The notes: generated from the letters alone by a model not told the origin. A DNA stretch of 16,118 nucleotides from DATCJU01 sp036562635 (GCA_036562635.1 DATCJU010000130.1:1-16118); one strand, 5' to 3'. Positions 1 through 6,990 are shown, counted from the first letter of the stretch. Numbers and translations are program-made.

Positions 1-1020
1 GGCCCGCCCTGGGCTCCCCCGGCGGCCCGTCCCGCACCGCGACGCCTCGGGGCCGTGGCGGTCGCGGTGGTGGCCCTGACACTGGTCATGGCGGGCCTGT
101 ACAGCTTCGCGATGATCGGGTTGACCGCCACCGGCTCGTCCGAGCGCACCGCCGAGCCCGGCTACGAGTACTACCCGACCCAGAGCTACACCCCGGTCCC
201 GCTCACCACCTACCCGACGGCCACCACACGGCAGAGCACGAGCACGACCACACCCACCACAGCGGACACCACGGACCCGTGGGACACGCCCGAGCAGCGG
301 AGCCACCCGTCCCAGCCGCAGCCGGTGTACCTCCTGGAGAACAACCCGATCCACCAGGACGGGCTCGGTGTCCCCGCTGTCACCTGCCACCTCCCGCCCT
401 GGGACTGGGCACAGCAGCAGGTCTACTACGAGGCGGCGGTGCAGTGCATGCGGCAGGCGTGGGACCCGGTGCTGTCCGCCGCAGGCCTGCCCACCGGGGC
501 GCCGCGGGTGTTCACCCCCACCGGGGAGCACAGCACGCCGTGCGGCAACCAGCCGGCGACCGCCTCCGCCTACTACTGCCGGGGCAACATCTACATGCCG
601 CCACGGTACTTCACCGAGGTGGAGGGCCAGCCGACGAACCGGCCCGCCATCTACCTGGAGGTGCTGGCCCACGAGTACGGGCACCACGTGCAGCAGCTGA
701 GCGGCATCATGACCGCCGCGTGGGACGCGCGCTACGAGGTCGGACCGAACAGCGAGGCCGGGCTGCTGATCAGCCGTCGGCTGGAGCTGCAGGCCAGCTG
801 CTTCGGCGGCATGTTCTTCGCCGCCACGGTGGGCAACGGCCTGGACCGCTCGCTCTACGAGCAGGCCCTGTTGGACGCGAGCAACCGCGGGGACCAGCCC
901 GGCGGGCCGCGGGACCACGGCAGCCCGCGCAACAACGGCGCCTGGTTCCAGCAGGGGGCGCAGAAGAACCGGACCTACCAGTGCAACACCTGGTTGATCG
1001 AAGCCTCGGCGGTCAGCTGA
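1..1020 (+). CDS. Neutral zinc metallopeptidase, membrane-anchored (5' end outside window)
   Basis: This is probably an extracytoplasmic zinc protease of the neutral zinc metallopeptidase family (YpfJ-like, Pfam Zn_peptidase); its substrate is unknown. The frame is open from base 1 and reads a Pro-rich stretch ending in RRLG just before a hydrophobic segment, so the gene most likely starts upstream. The GTG at 55 is only the first internal start. Counting from that GTG, a membrane helix spans about 2-26, a Thr/Pro/Ser-rich stalk about 42-90, and the peptidase domain about 105-321. HEYGH at 206-210 is the HExxH zinc site, and ELQASCFGG at 244-252 supplies the likely third-ligand Glu. Relatives usually read ELQADCxAG, so Asp to Ser is a small deviation. 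Six cysteines (111, 131, 163, 175, 249, 310) fit disulfides outside the membrane. The stop lies 4 bp from the stop of the convergent gene. Confidence 0.88.
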   Translation, partial: GPPWAPPAARPAPRRLGAVAVAVVALTLVMAGLYSFAMIGLTATGSSERTAEPGYEYYPTQSYTPVPLTTYPTATTRQSTSTTTPTTADTTDPWDTPEQRSHPSQPQPVYLLENNPIHQDGLGVPAVTCHLPPWDWAQQQVYYEAAVQCMRQAWDPVLSAAGLPTGAPRVFTPTGEHSTPCGNQPATASAYYCRGNIYMPPRYFTEVEGQPTNRPAIYLEVLAHEYGHHVQQLSGIMTAAWDARYEVGPNSEAGLLISRRLELQASCFGGMFFAATVGNGLDRSLYEQALLDASNRGDQPGGPRDHGSPRNNGAWFQQGAQKNRTYQCNTWLIEASAVS

Positions 1021-1024
1021 GCCG

Positions 1025-1837
1025 TCAGCCGAACCAGCCTCCGCTGCCCTGGCCGTCCCGGGAGTCCCACGAACCGCTGGACGACGGGGACACGGACGAC
1101 GGGGACACCGAGTCCGGTGGGGCCACGGGGAAGGAACCGCTCCACACCGCCGTGGTGCCACCCGCGTGCACCGGCACGCTCTCCGGTAGGGCGGGCTGTT
1201 CGGCAGGCTCCTCCGGCGACTCGTCCGGTGTCGTCGGGGTGGCCACGATCGCCGGGAACTGTTCGGTCGGTGGCTCCTCCGCCCCGCCGGGCGTCCCCGG
1301 CGTCACCGGTTCGGCCGAGGACTCCGGGGTGGTGGCCGGTTGCCCGGTGCCCGGTTTCGCCGCGGGCACCGGACGACGCGCCCGACGGCGGAGGGCCAGC
1401 AGGAGCACACCACCGGCCATCCCCGCCACGGCCAGCAACACCATGGTCAGCCGACGCCCCAGGCCGGGCCCTTCCGTCACCGGCACGGCGTCGGCGAGCT
1501 GCACGACCAGCTCCCCGGAGGGGTCGGCTTCGGTGGGCACCGCCACCTGCAGCACCTCACCCGCCCGGTGCCCGCAGCCGTTGAGCCGGGCCTGGTGCCG
1601 TTCACCGTCCAGTTCGAACTCGACGGTGTCCCGCGCCTGCGGGTCCCCGCACGGGGCGTGGGCCTGCACCGTCGCCGTGGCCGGTCTGGTCGCCGTTCCC
1701 TCGCCCGCACCGAACCACACGGGCCACCACACAACCGCCGCCGTCCCGACCCCGACCAGCCCGAGCGCCAGCAAGACCAGGACCCATCGCACGGAGGCAT
1801 GTCGCACCGCCACGGGTGGGATCGTGGCAGACGGCAC
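1025..1837 (-). CDS. Two-TM membrane protein with a disordered C-terminal tail, function unknown
   Basis: I do not recognise a named family with confidence. The 270-residue product has a short basic N-terminus, TM1 at about 17-41, an external domain at 45-128 with one cysteine pair (C63, C88), TM2 at about 130-149, a basic stop-transfer RRRARR, and a roughly 115-residue Pro/Glu/Ser/Thr-rich cytoplasmic tail ending GGWFG. The external part (a TVEFELDGERH strand followed by AGEVLQVAVPTE) resembles DUF3592-type beta domains, but this is a weak pattern match. The start is GTG with a poor Shine-Dalgarno; in-frame GTGs near residues 9 and 11 are alternatives. It begins 34 bp after the K+ channel stop on the same strand, so it is probably the last gene of that operon and could act at the membrane with the channel (inference). 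Confidence 0.7.
   Translation of the reverse strand: MPSATIPPVAVRHASVRWVLVLLALGLVGVGTAAVVWWPVWFGAGEGTATRPATATVQAHAPCGDPQARDTVEFELDGERHQARLNGCGHRAGEVLQVAVPTEADPSGELVVQLADAVPVTEGPGLGRRLTMVLLAVAGMAGGVLLLALRRRARRPVPAAKPGTGQPATTPESSAEPVTPGTPGGAEEPPTEQFPAIVATPTTPDESPEEPAEQPALPESVPVHAGGTTAVWSGSFPVAPPDSVSPSSVSPSSSGSWDSRDGQGSGGWFG
1080..1109. repeat. Short tandem repeat, two 15-bp units
   Basis: Two head-to-tail copies of a 15-bp unit (gacgacggggacacg, second copy ending in c) differ at one base. They lie inside the tail-coding part of the minus-strand two-TM protein gene and encode a doubled SVSPS. Both copies are in frame, so a change in copy number would only lengthen or shorten the disordered tail. 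Confidence 0.6.
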
Positions 1838-1871
1838 AACCCCACCCCGCGACCAGGGTCACCCCAGGGCG

Positions 1872-2945
1872 TCACTCCTCGGGTGCGGGAGTCGCCCTGC
1901 GTACGTAGAGCAACCGATCCCCCGGTTCGATGGCGTCGGCCTGGGGGGAGTCCACCCGGTAGAGTCGCCCGCCCCGGACCACACCGAGCACGATGTCCGG
2001 CAGGTGCCGTGGCGAGCCGCCGACCTCGGAGGACTCCACCTCGCGCTCGGCGATGGCCAACCCCGTGTCCGGGGTGAGCAGGTCCTCGAACATCTCCACC
2101 ACCGACGGGGCGGTGGTGGCCATGCCCAGCAGACGCCCGGCGGTGTCGCTGGAGACCACGACCGAGTCAGCACCGGACTGACGCAGCAGGTGCTCGTTGT
2201 CCGACTCCCGGACCTCAGCCACGATCCGCGCCCTCGGGGCCAGCTCCCGGGCGGTGAGGGTCACCAGGATGGCGGTGTCGTCCCGGTTGGTGGCCACGAT
2301 GACGGAGCTGGCCCGCGGTACCCCGGCCACCCGCAGCACCTCCGAACGGGTGCCCGAGCCGGTGACCGTGACCAGTCCGAGCGCGGAGGCGGCCTCCAGG
2401 GCGGTGCTGTCGGTGTCCACCACCACGATCCGCTCCGGGGCGACGCCGTCGCCGAGGAGGACGCTCACCGCCGAACGCCCCTTGGTCCCGAATCCGATGA
2501 CCACCACGTGGTCGCGCACCCTACGCCTCCAGCTTCGGATCCTCATGGCCTGGCGGGACCGCTCGGTGAGCACCTCAAGGGTCGTCCCCACCAGCACGAT
2601 CAGGAACAACACCCGCAGCGGGGTGATGACCAGGATGTTCACCAGCCTCGCGGTCTGCGAGTACGGGGTGATGTCGCCGTAGCCGGTCGTCGACAGCGAC
2701 ACGGTCGCGTAGTAGACGCAGTCCAGCAGGGACAGCGGGGTGCCGTCGGCGTCCCGGTAGCCGTCCCGGTCCACGTAGACGATGAGCACGGTCACGGCCA
2801 ACGCGACCAGCGCCCCGACGATCCGGCGGATGATCGAGACCGTCGGGGCCACGCCGCTCGCGGGCATCCGGATCACCCCGACGAGCATGTGCGGGGGCTG
2901 CTCCGCCAGGTGGCTGGTGACCTCCCGGAGGTTCCTCCGCCGCAT
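1872..2945 (-). CDS. Potassium channel subunit with RCK (TrkA-N/TrkA-C) domain
   Basis: This is a K+-selective channel of the two-TM plus RCK type (MthK-like), expected as a tetramer in the inner membrane, gated by a ligand or nucleotide bound to the RCK ring. In the 357-residue product TM1 is about 38-58, the pore helix about 72-84, the selectivity filter TTGYGD 86-91, and TM2 about 100-125. A Rossmann-type RCK-N domain spans about 145-265, with GFGTKG at 151-156 and the strand-2 acidic residue D177 in VVVDTD. A TrkA-C domain runs about 285-350. I chose the ATG at 2945, which overlaps the dipeptidase stop (TGATG) and has GGGGAGG six bases upstream. A GTG at 2999 would add 18 Ala/Arg-rich residues and a deep overlap, and is less likely. 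From memory it corresponds to Rv3200c of M. tuberculosis, which lies next to adnB there. Confidence 0.92.
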   Translation of the reverse strand: MRRRNLREVTSHLAEQPPHMLVGVIRMPASGVAPTVSIIRRIVGALVALAVTVLIVYVDRDGYRDADGTPLSLLDCVYYATVSLSTTGYGDITPYSQTARLVNILVITPLRVLFLIVLVGTTLEVLTERSRQAMRIRSWRRRVRDHVVVIGFGTKGRSAVSVLLGDGVAPERIVVVDTDSTALEAASALGLVTVTGSGTRSEVLRVAGVPRASSVIVATNRDDTAILVTLTARELAPRARIVAEVRESDNEHLLRQSGADSVVVSSDTAGRLLGMATTAPSVVEMFEDLLTPDTGLAIAEREVESSEVGGSPRHLPDIVLGVVRGGRLYRVDSPQADAIEPGDRLLYVRRATPAPEE

Positions 2946-2958
2946 CAGGCGCCTCCCC
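2943..2958 (-). promoter_or_regulatory. Shine-Dalgarno and TGATG stop-start overlap
   Basis: On the minus strand GGGGAGG (2958 to 2952) precedes the channel ATG (2945-2943) by six bases, and the dipeptidase TGA (2947-2945) shares its A with that ATG. This fixes the channel start and predicts translational coupling between the two genes. Confidence 0.8.
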
Positions 2959-4411
2959 GTCCGCGCGCGGCTGCCAGACGCTCGGGCAGCATCCGCCACA
3001 GCAGGGCCGCCGCCTCGGCTCCCCGGTGCAGCACGGGCAGGCGTACCCGTTCATCGGGGGCGTGGATCCGGTCGTCGGGCAGACCGACACCCAGGAAGGC
3101 CAGCGGGACACCCAGAACGGACCGCAGCAGGCCCGGCGGGCCCGAGCCGCCGGTGCGGGACAGCAGCACGGGTCGCCCGAAAGCCGACTCGACCGCCTCC
3201 AGCACCGCCCCGGTCAACGGGTGGTCCGGATCGGCGAGTGCGGGCGGGAGGTCGCCGGGGTGGAAACGCACCTCGGCCTGGATACCGGGCGGGGTGTGCT
3301 CGGCCACGAACCGCCGGACCAGCTCCCTGATCCGGTCCGGTCGCTGATCCGGAACCAGTCGGAAGGACAGCTTGACCGCGGCCCGGTTCGGCACGATCGT
3401 CTTCACCCCGGGCCCGGTGTATCCGCCATGGAAACCGTTCACCTCGGCGGTGGGGCGTACCCAGATCCGTTCCAGTGTGGTCCAGCCGTCCTCCCCCGCG
3501 GTGGCCTGCGCCCGGGCGGTCCGTTCCAGCCAGGTCCGCTCGTCGAAGGGCAGGCTGGCGAACACGGCCCGTTCCACCGGGGTCGGCTCGCGCACGTCGT
3601 CGTAGAACCCCGGCACGGCGACCCGGCCGTCCCGGTCGTGCAACGCGGCCACCAGGCGGGCCAGCGCGGTGACCGGGTTGGGCACCGCACCGCCGAACCG
3701 ACCCGAGTGCAGGTCGGCCTCGGCACCGTGGAACTCCACGTCGACGGCGACCAGACCGCGCATGCCGGTGCACACGCTGGGCGCGTCGTGGTCGAAGAGC
3801 TGGGTGTCCGAGACCACCAGGGCGTCGCAGTCCAGCTCGGCGCCGTGTTCGGTGAGCAGCCGCTCGATGTGCGGGGAGCCGGACTCCTCCTCCCCCTCGA
3901 CGAGAAGCTTGACCGTCACCGCCGGGGCGAACGCCCCGGAGGCCTCCAGGTGGGCGCGCAGACCGTACAGGTGCATGAGCACCGGGCCCTTGTCGTCGCT
4001 GGCGCCGCGGCCGTACAGCTCGTCCCCGACCAGCACCGGGGTGAACGGAGGATGCCGCCACGCCCCCACCGGGTCGACCGGCTGCACGTCGTGGTGGCCG
4101 TAGACCAGGACCACGGGAGCCGCCGGGTCGGCGGCGGGCCAGCAGGCGTACACGGCCGGGAGGATCGGTTCTCCGCCCGCACGGTCCCACACCTCCACGA
4201 TCGGCCATCCGTGCCGGCGCAGCGTCCCGGCCAGCCAGTGGGCGGAGCGGACGACGTCGGCGTGGTGCGCGGGGTCGGCGGACACCGAGGGGATGGCGAT
4301 CCACTCCCGCAGCTCGGCGAGGAGCTCCCCGGCAGCGGCCGCCACCGCGGCCCGTTCCACCGCTGGAGAACCGGCGTCCACCCGGGGTGCCGGACTGTGA
4401 TCGCCACTCAC
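2945..4411 (-). CDS. M20 family dipeptidase
   Basis: This is a cytosolic di-zinc peptidase of the M20 family (carnosinase/CNDP2-like), expected to cleave dipeptides or similar amide substrates; the exact substrate cannot be read from sequence. Its 488 residues are full length for the family. The zinc site is complete: H106 in GHHDVQ (105-110), bridging D139 in GASDDKG (136-142), general base E175 and ligand E176 in EGEEESGS (172-179), D202 in VSDT, and H450 in DDRIHAPDER. The lid or dimerisation domain (about 217-385) contains H235 in HSG, typically a substrate-binding residue. The start is GTG at 4411 with no clear Shine-Dalgarno; the first 20 or so residues look unstructured, so a later start is possible. 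It leads the predicted operon with the K+ channel and two-TM protein. Confidence 0.93.
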   Translation of the reverse strand: MSGDHSPAPRVDAGSPAVERAAVAAAAGELLAELREWIAIPSVSADPAHHADVVRSAHWLAGTLRRHGWPIVEVWDRAGGEPILPAVYACWPAADPAAPVVLVYGHHDVQPVDPVGAWRHPPFTPVLVGDELYGRGASDDKGPVLMHLYGLRAHLEASGAFAPAVTVKLLVEGEEESGSPHIERLLTEHGAELDCDALVVSDTQLFDHDAPSVCTGMRGLVAVDVEFHGAEADLHSGRFGGAVPNPVTALARLVAALHDRDGRVAVPGFYDDVREPTPVERAVFASLPFDERTWLERTARAQATAGEDGWTTLERIWVRPTAEVNGFHGGYTGPGVKTIVPNRAAVKLSFRLVPDQRPDRIRELVRRFVAEHTPPGIQAEVRFHPGDLPPALADPDHPLTGAVLEAVESAFGRPVLLSRTGGSGPPGLLRSVLGVPLAFLGVGLPDDRIHAPDERVRLPVLHRGAEAAALLWRMLPERLAAARGRGGA

Positions 4412-4468
4412 GGCGCGCAGGGTAGCCCGCGGCGACGGTCCCTGCTGGCGGACCCTCCGGCCGGGGGC

Positions 4469-4513
4469 GGTGGGGCCGCCGGCCGGGGTGGCGTCACGGC
4501 CGGCGGCCCCACC
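4469..4513 (-). terminator. Perfect 16-bp hairpin downstream of the secreted-protein gene
   Basis: Arms 4469-4484 and 4498-4513 are exact reverse complements (16 bp, nearly all G/C) around a 13-base loop. The structure begins 31 bp past the stop of the minus-strand gene at 4544 and lies upstream of the dipeptidase. There is no T-run on either side, as is common for actinobacterial terminators. It probably separates the small secreted gene from the dipeptidase operon. Confidence 0.7.
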
Positions 4514-4543
4514 TGTTCGCTCGGACGACCCGGTCCGAACGGC

Positions 4544-5032
4544 TCAGTAGTAGAGGATGTCCCAGTGGTTGCTCTCCAGCGTGTAGATGTTGCCGGCGGC
4601 CGAGCGGTACTGCTCGCTGCCGAAGGAGGGCGGGACGATCCGGGTGAAGCTGTTCCGGATGTAGCTGTTGATGCAGGAGTTGAGCGAGATGTCCACCTTG
4701 TAGCCGTTCCAGTGGCTGTAGGTGCCGGAGGCGTGGCCGGTCTCCGTGCCGCCGGTGATGTTGATGGCGCAGCCGCTGGCCTGCTTCAGGGTGATGATGC
4801 CGTCGATCGTGCCGGAGTTGATCTGCTCGAAGGACGTGCAGTTGGGCTTGTTGCGGTCCGAACAGCCGCCGCTGGAGCTCCAGGTGATCCCGGCGGCGCT
4901 CAGCCTGGCCGTGGCCTGGGCGTGGGTCATCTTGTAGCCGCTCGCCTCGGCCGTGGGGGCGACGGCGAGCGCACCGAGGGTGGACATCAGGGCCAGGCCG
5001 AGCGCGGCCGTGGTCTTGCGCAGGGACGTCAT
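4544..5032 (-). CDS. Small secreted protein with M15/Hedgehog-type zinc-site motifs
   Basis: The 162-residue product has a Sec signal peptide (basic MTSLRK, hydrophobic core 8-25, predicted cleavage after AEA at residue 30), leaving about 132 residues outside the cell. I recognise it only as a secreted actinobacterial protein type. The mature part carries SHWNGYKVDI (106-115), matching the SxHxxGxAVDI signature of M15 peptidases (H107 and D114, H-x6-D), and ESNHW (153-157), which could supply the catalytic Glu and third zinc ligand (E153, H156). The first signature is unusual in having Lys where Ala is typical. Four cysteines (57, 65, 88, 120) could form two disulfides. A DD- or LD-peptidase-like cell-wall role is inference. 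The ATG at 5032 is chosen because GAGGAGG lies five bases upstream; a longer frame from 5080 lacks this and would bury the signal peptide. It looks monocistronic. Confidence 0.85.
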   Translation of the reverse strand: MTSLRKTTAALGLALMSTLGALAVAPTAEASGYKMTHAQATARLSAAGITWSSSGGCSDRNKPNCTSFEQINSGTIDGIITLKQASGCAINITGGTETGHASGTYSHWNGYKVDISLNSCINSYIRNSFTRIVPPSFGSEQYRSAAGNIYTLESNHWDILYY

Positions 5033-5058
5033 CGTTGCCTCCTCGCAGGGGTGAGGAA

Positions 5059-5095
5059 TTCCCGGTCGGGGAATCAGCAACAGATGATGACGTCA
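5059..5095. promoter_or_regulatory. Possible operator elements upstream of the secreted-protein gene
   Basis: The 120-bp gap between the secreted-protein gene and the oxidoreductase holds two short dyads: TTCCC-N5-GGGAA at 5059-5073 and the perfect palindrome TGACGTCA at 5088-5095. Both lie 27-63 bp before the secreted gene's ATG, where regulators commonly bind. I see no convincing -35/-10 pair, so the promoter itself is not placed. Short dyads arise by chance in such DNA, so this is tentative. Confidence 0.25.
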
Positions 5096-5152
5096 CATGC
5101 TCAGCAATTCACTTGTCCGCCGGCGGAATGGCCCTGATGGCGCAACACCGTG

Positions 5153-6298
5153 TCACCCGTCCACACCCCGGACCCGGACCAGGCCCGCGTCCGCACACGC
5201 CCGCCGCAGCGGTTCGACCCCGAACGCCTCGACCGGGCCGACGGCACCGGGCCCCCTGACCCCCTCCTCCAGGGCGGTACGGGCCGCCCAGGACAGCATC
5301 CGGGCGGTGAACCGGTAGGGGTTGCCGCCCCGCAGCTCCACCTCGGCCAGGCGCCTCCCCCGGGCATCCCGTGCCACCGCGACGACGGCGATGTGGGCCG
5401 TGGAGTCCGGAGCCGGCTCGGCGGGCACCCGCTCGGCCAGCGCGGCGGCCAGCCGGCGCGCACCCCGCACCAGCGCCGGCATCCGGATACCGAGCAGGGC
5501 CGTCCGGTGCACCAGGCGACCGGCCGCGCCGAACCATCCGGCGTAGACGTCCACCTCCGACAGCTCCGGATGCAGTCGGGGCAGCGCGAAGTGCTCACTG
5601 GCGCCGATGGACACCGCCGTGCGTCGCCGTCCGGCGACGACGAACTCGGCGACCCGCAGTGCCGCGGGTTCCGACCGCAACACACCCCCGCCCAGGCCGA
5701 AGACCGGCTCGCCGAGCACGCCGGCGACCGAGCGAGCGGTCCCCCGGCTGATGGCCGACCCGACACCGCCCACGGCGAAGTAACCGATCTCGACCCGACG
5801 CACCCGCCGGGCCACCGCGCCACCGCGTTCCGTGACGGCGCGCAGCACCAGCTCCGCGGCCAGGTTCCCTGGCACGTAGTCGTAGCCGAAGGCCGTGAGC
5901 AACGTCGCTCCGGTCCGCTCCGCCTGCGGCCCGAACTCCTCGAACACCCGCCGCACGAAGGACGGTTCTCCCGTGGAGTCCAGGTAGGTGACCCCGGCCC
6001 GGGCCGCGGCCTGCACCGCGGGACTCCCGAGCCGGGCGAAGGGCCCCACGGTACTGATCAACACGTCACCCGGCCGCAGCAGCTCCCGCAGTGCCTCCAC
6101 CGCCCCGGGTGCGGTGATGTCGACCACCCGGGTGACAAGACCACCCGAGCTCTCGCCCATCGCGGCCAGACGGACCGGATCCCGTCCGACCAGCACCGGC
6201 CGACAACCCGCCGCGACCAGCTCCTCGACGGTGAGCCGTCCGGTGTACCCCGTCGCGCCCAGCAGGATCACCCGCCCACCCGGCACGTCGTTGGTCAT
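5153..6298 (-). CDS. Saccharopine dehydrogenase-like NAD(P)-binding oxidoreductase
   Basis: This member of the saccharopine dehydrogenase NADP-binding family (SCCPDH-like; the group that includes mycobacterial trans-acting enoyl reductases) has 381 residues, close to the usual length. The Rossmann nucleotide-binding loop is GATGYTGR at 14-21. It is followed by the family's STVGPFARLG (82-91), YLDSTGE (105-111) and the AFGYDYVPGN loop (136-145). True lysine-pathway saccharopine dehydrogenase activity is unlikely; the substrate is unknown, and lipid or polyketide reduction is possible by family analogy only. The ATG start at 6298 has AAGGAG ten bases upstream. It is transcribed divergently from the gene at 6373 with a 74-bp gap, and is the only oxidoreductase in the window, so context gives no further clue to substrate. 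Confidence 0.87.
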   Translation of the reverse strand: MTNDVPGGRVILLGATGYTGRLTVEELVAAGCRPVLVGRDPVRLAAMGESSGGLVTRVVDITAPGAVEALRELLRPGDVLISTVGPFARLGSPAVQAAARAGVTYLDSTGEPSFVRRVFEEFGPQAERTGATLLTAFGYDYVPGNLAAELVLRAVTERGGAVARRVRRVEIGYFAVGGVGSAISRGTARSVAGVLGEPVFGLGGGVLRSEPAALRVAEFVVAGRRRTAVSIGASEHFALPRLHPELSEVDVYAGWFGAAGRLVHRTALLGIRMPALVRGARRLAAALAERVPAEPAPDSTAHIAVVAVARDARGRRLAEVELRGGNPYRFTARMLSWAARTALEEGVRGPGAVGPVEAFGVEPLRRACADAGLVRVRGVDG

Positions 6299-6356
6299 GT
6301 TTCCCTATCTCCTTGGTCACCTCTGGGCGACGCGCCTGCGAAGAGGTTTTCAGGAC

Positions 6357-6366
6357 ACCCTAGGAT
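6357..6366. promoter_or_regulatory. Overlapping divergent -10 boxes
   Basis: On the plus strand TAGGAT (6361-6366) is a TANNNT -10 box placed so that transcription would begin at 6373, the first base of the plus-strand GTG. On the minus strand TAGGGT (6362 to 6357) is a -10 box for the oxidoreductase with a leader of about 50 bases. They share the CTAG core. No good -35 is visible for either, so both assignments rest on the -10 and spacing alone. Confidence 0.4.
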
Positions 6367-6372
6367 TCCAAC

Positions 6373-6906
6373 GTGCAGTCACTACAGCACGCTGCGTTCG
6401 CTCTGGGGTGGCGAGGCGTCGTCATCCCGGACGTGGCGGTGCTGGGGCAGCGGGTTTCTGCCGTCGTCCGGGTCAGGCGCGACGTGCACCGTTGGCGGGT
6501 CCGCAACGGCTGGCCACCCGAGCCCGACCCGTCGTGGTTCCAGTCCTGGTTCGAACCCGAACTCCACGACCGGCTCCCGGTACCCGCGGTGGACCTGCTC
6601 GGAGTGCTGGTCGAGGAGACCTCGGTCGGCCGGGCACTCCAGGCCTGCGGCACGCTGATGACCCTCGCGCCCTGCGCCGTCGTCCTGCCGAGTCTCCAGC
6701 CCTACGACGCCTGGCCGCTGATGGAGCTGGACTACTACGGCATCGGGGTGGTCGCCGTCGACAGCGACGGCACCAGCCAGGTGGTGATCCCTCCCGAGGA
6801 CCGCTCCACCGAATTCGGGCCGTCGCTGTTCGGGCGATGGCTCCAGGAAGTGCTCTACGACCGCGTACTCAAGGCCGAGGTCGCCCGGGTCCGCGCACGA
6901 CGCTGA
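6373..6906 (+). CDS. Hypothetical protein, probably translated from a leaderless mRNA
   Basis: I do not recognise this 177-residue protein. It is soluble, with no signal peptide or TM segment. The N-terminal half is basic and Trp-rich (R/W residues at 34-60); the C-terminal half contains probable beta strands (APCAVVLPSL at 99-108, YYGIGVVAVDSDG at 121-133) and a basic helical end. This strand pattern faintly recalls PD-(D/E)XK-type nuclease folds, but no catalytic D/ExK signature is visible, so I do not call it a nuclease. The GTG start has no Shine-Dalgarno, and a TAGGAT box ends six bases before it, the spacing expected when the transcript begins at the start codon. Codon use matches its neighbours. 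It faces the duplicated-domain gene across a strong hairpin. Confidence 0.72.
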   Translation: MQSLQHAAFALGWRGVVIPDVAVLGQRVSAVVRVRRDVHRWRVRNGWPPEPDPSWFQSWFEPELHDRLPVPAVDLLGVLVEETSVGRALQACGTLMTLAPCAVVLPSLQPYDAWPLMELDYYGIGVVAVDSDGTSQVVIPPEDRSTEFGPSLFGRWLQEVLYDRVLKAEVARVRARR

Positions 6907-6940
6907 CGGCCCGGACCTGCGCGACCCGACATCCCGGAGA

Positions 6941-6975
6941 ACCGGTCGTACCCCGGTGTCCGGGGCACGACCGGT
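6941..6975. terminator. Bidirectional hairpin between convergent genes
   Basis: Arms 6941-6956 and 6960-6975 pair at 15 of 16 positions around a 3-base loop (tgt). The hairpin lies 34 bp past the plus-strand stop at 6906 and 15 bp past the minus-strand stop at 6991, so it can end transcripts from both sides. There is no T-run. Confidence 0.75.
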
Positions 6976-6990
6976 GACCGGTGCTCGTCC

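Noticed and set aside
2945..2999. N-terminal extension of the K+ channel from a GTG at 2999
   Set aside because: It would overlap the dipeptidase by 55 bases and lacks a Shine-Dalgarno, whereas the ATG at 2945 has one at good spacing.
279..3347. A plus-strand open frame of over 1000 codons across the metallopeptidase and the channel operon
   Set aside because: It runs through several real genes on both strands and encodes Pro/Arg/Gly-rich nonsense without homology signals.
5033..5080. N-terminal extension of the secreted protein from 5080
   Set aside because: It would place 16 non-hydrophobic residues before a clean signal peptide and run across the GAGGAGG that serves the ATG at 5032.
5116..5127. 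Perfect 12-bp palindrome tccgccggcgga downstream of the oxidoreductase
   Set aside because: It has no loop, so it is a poor terminator hairpin, and such GC palindromes are expected by chance in this composition.
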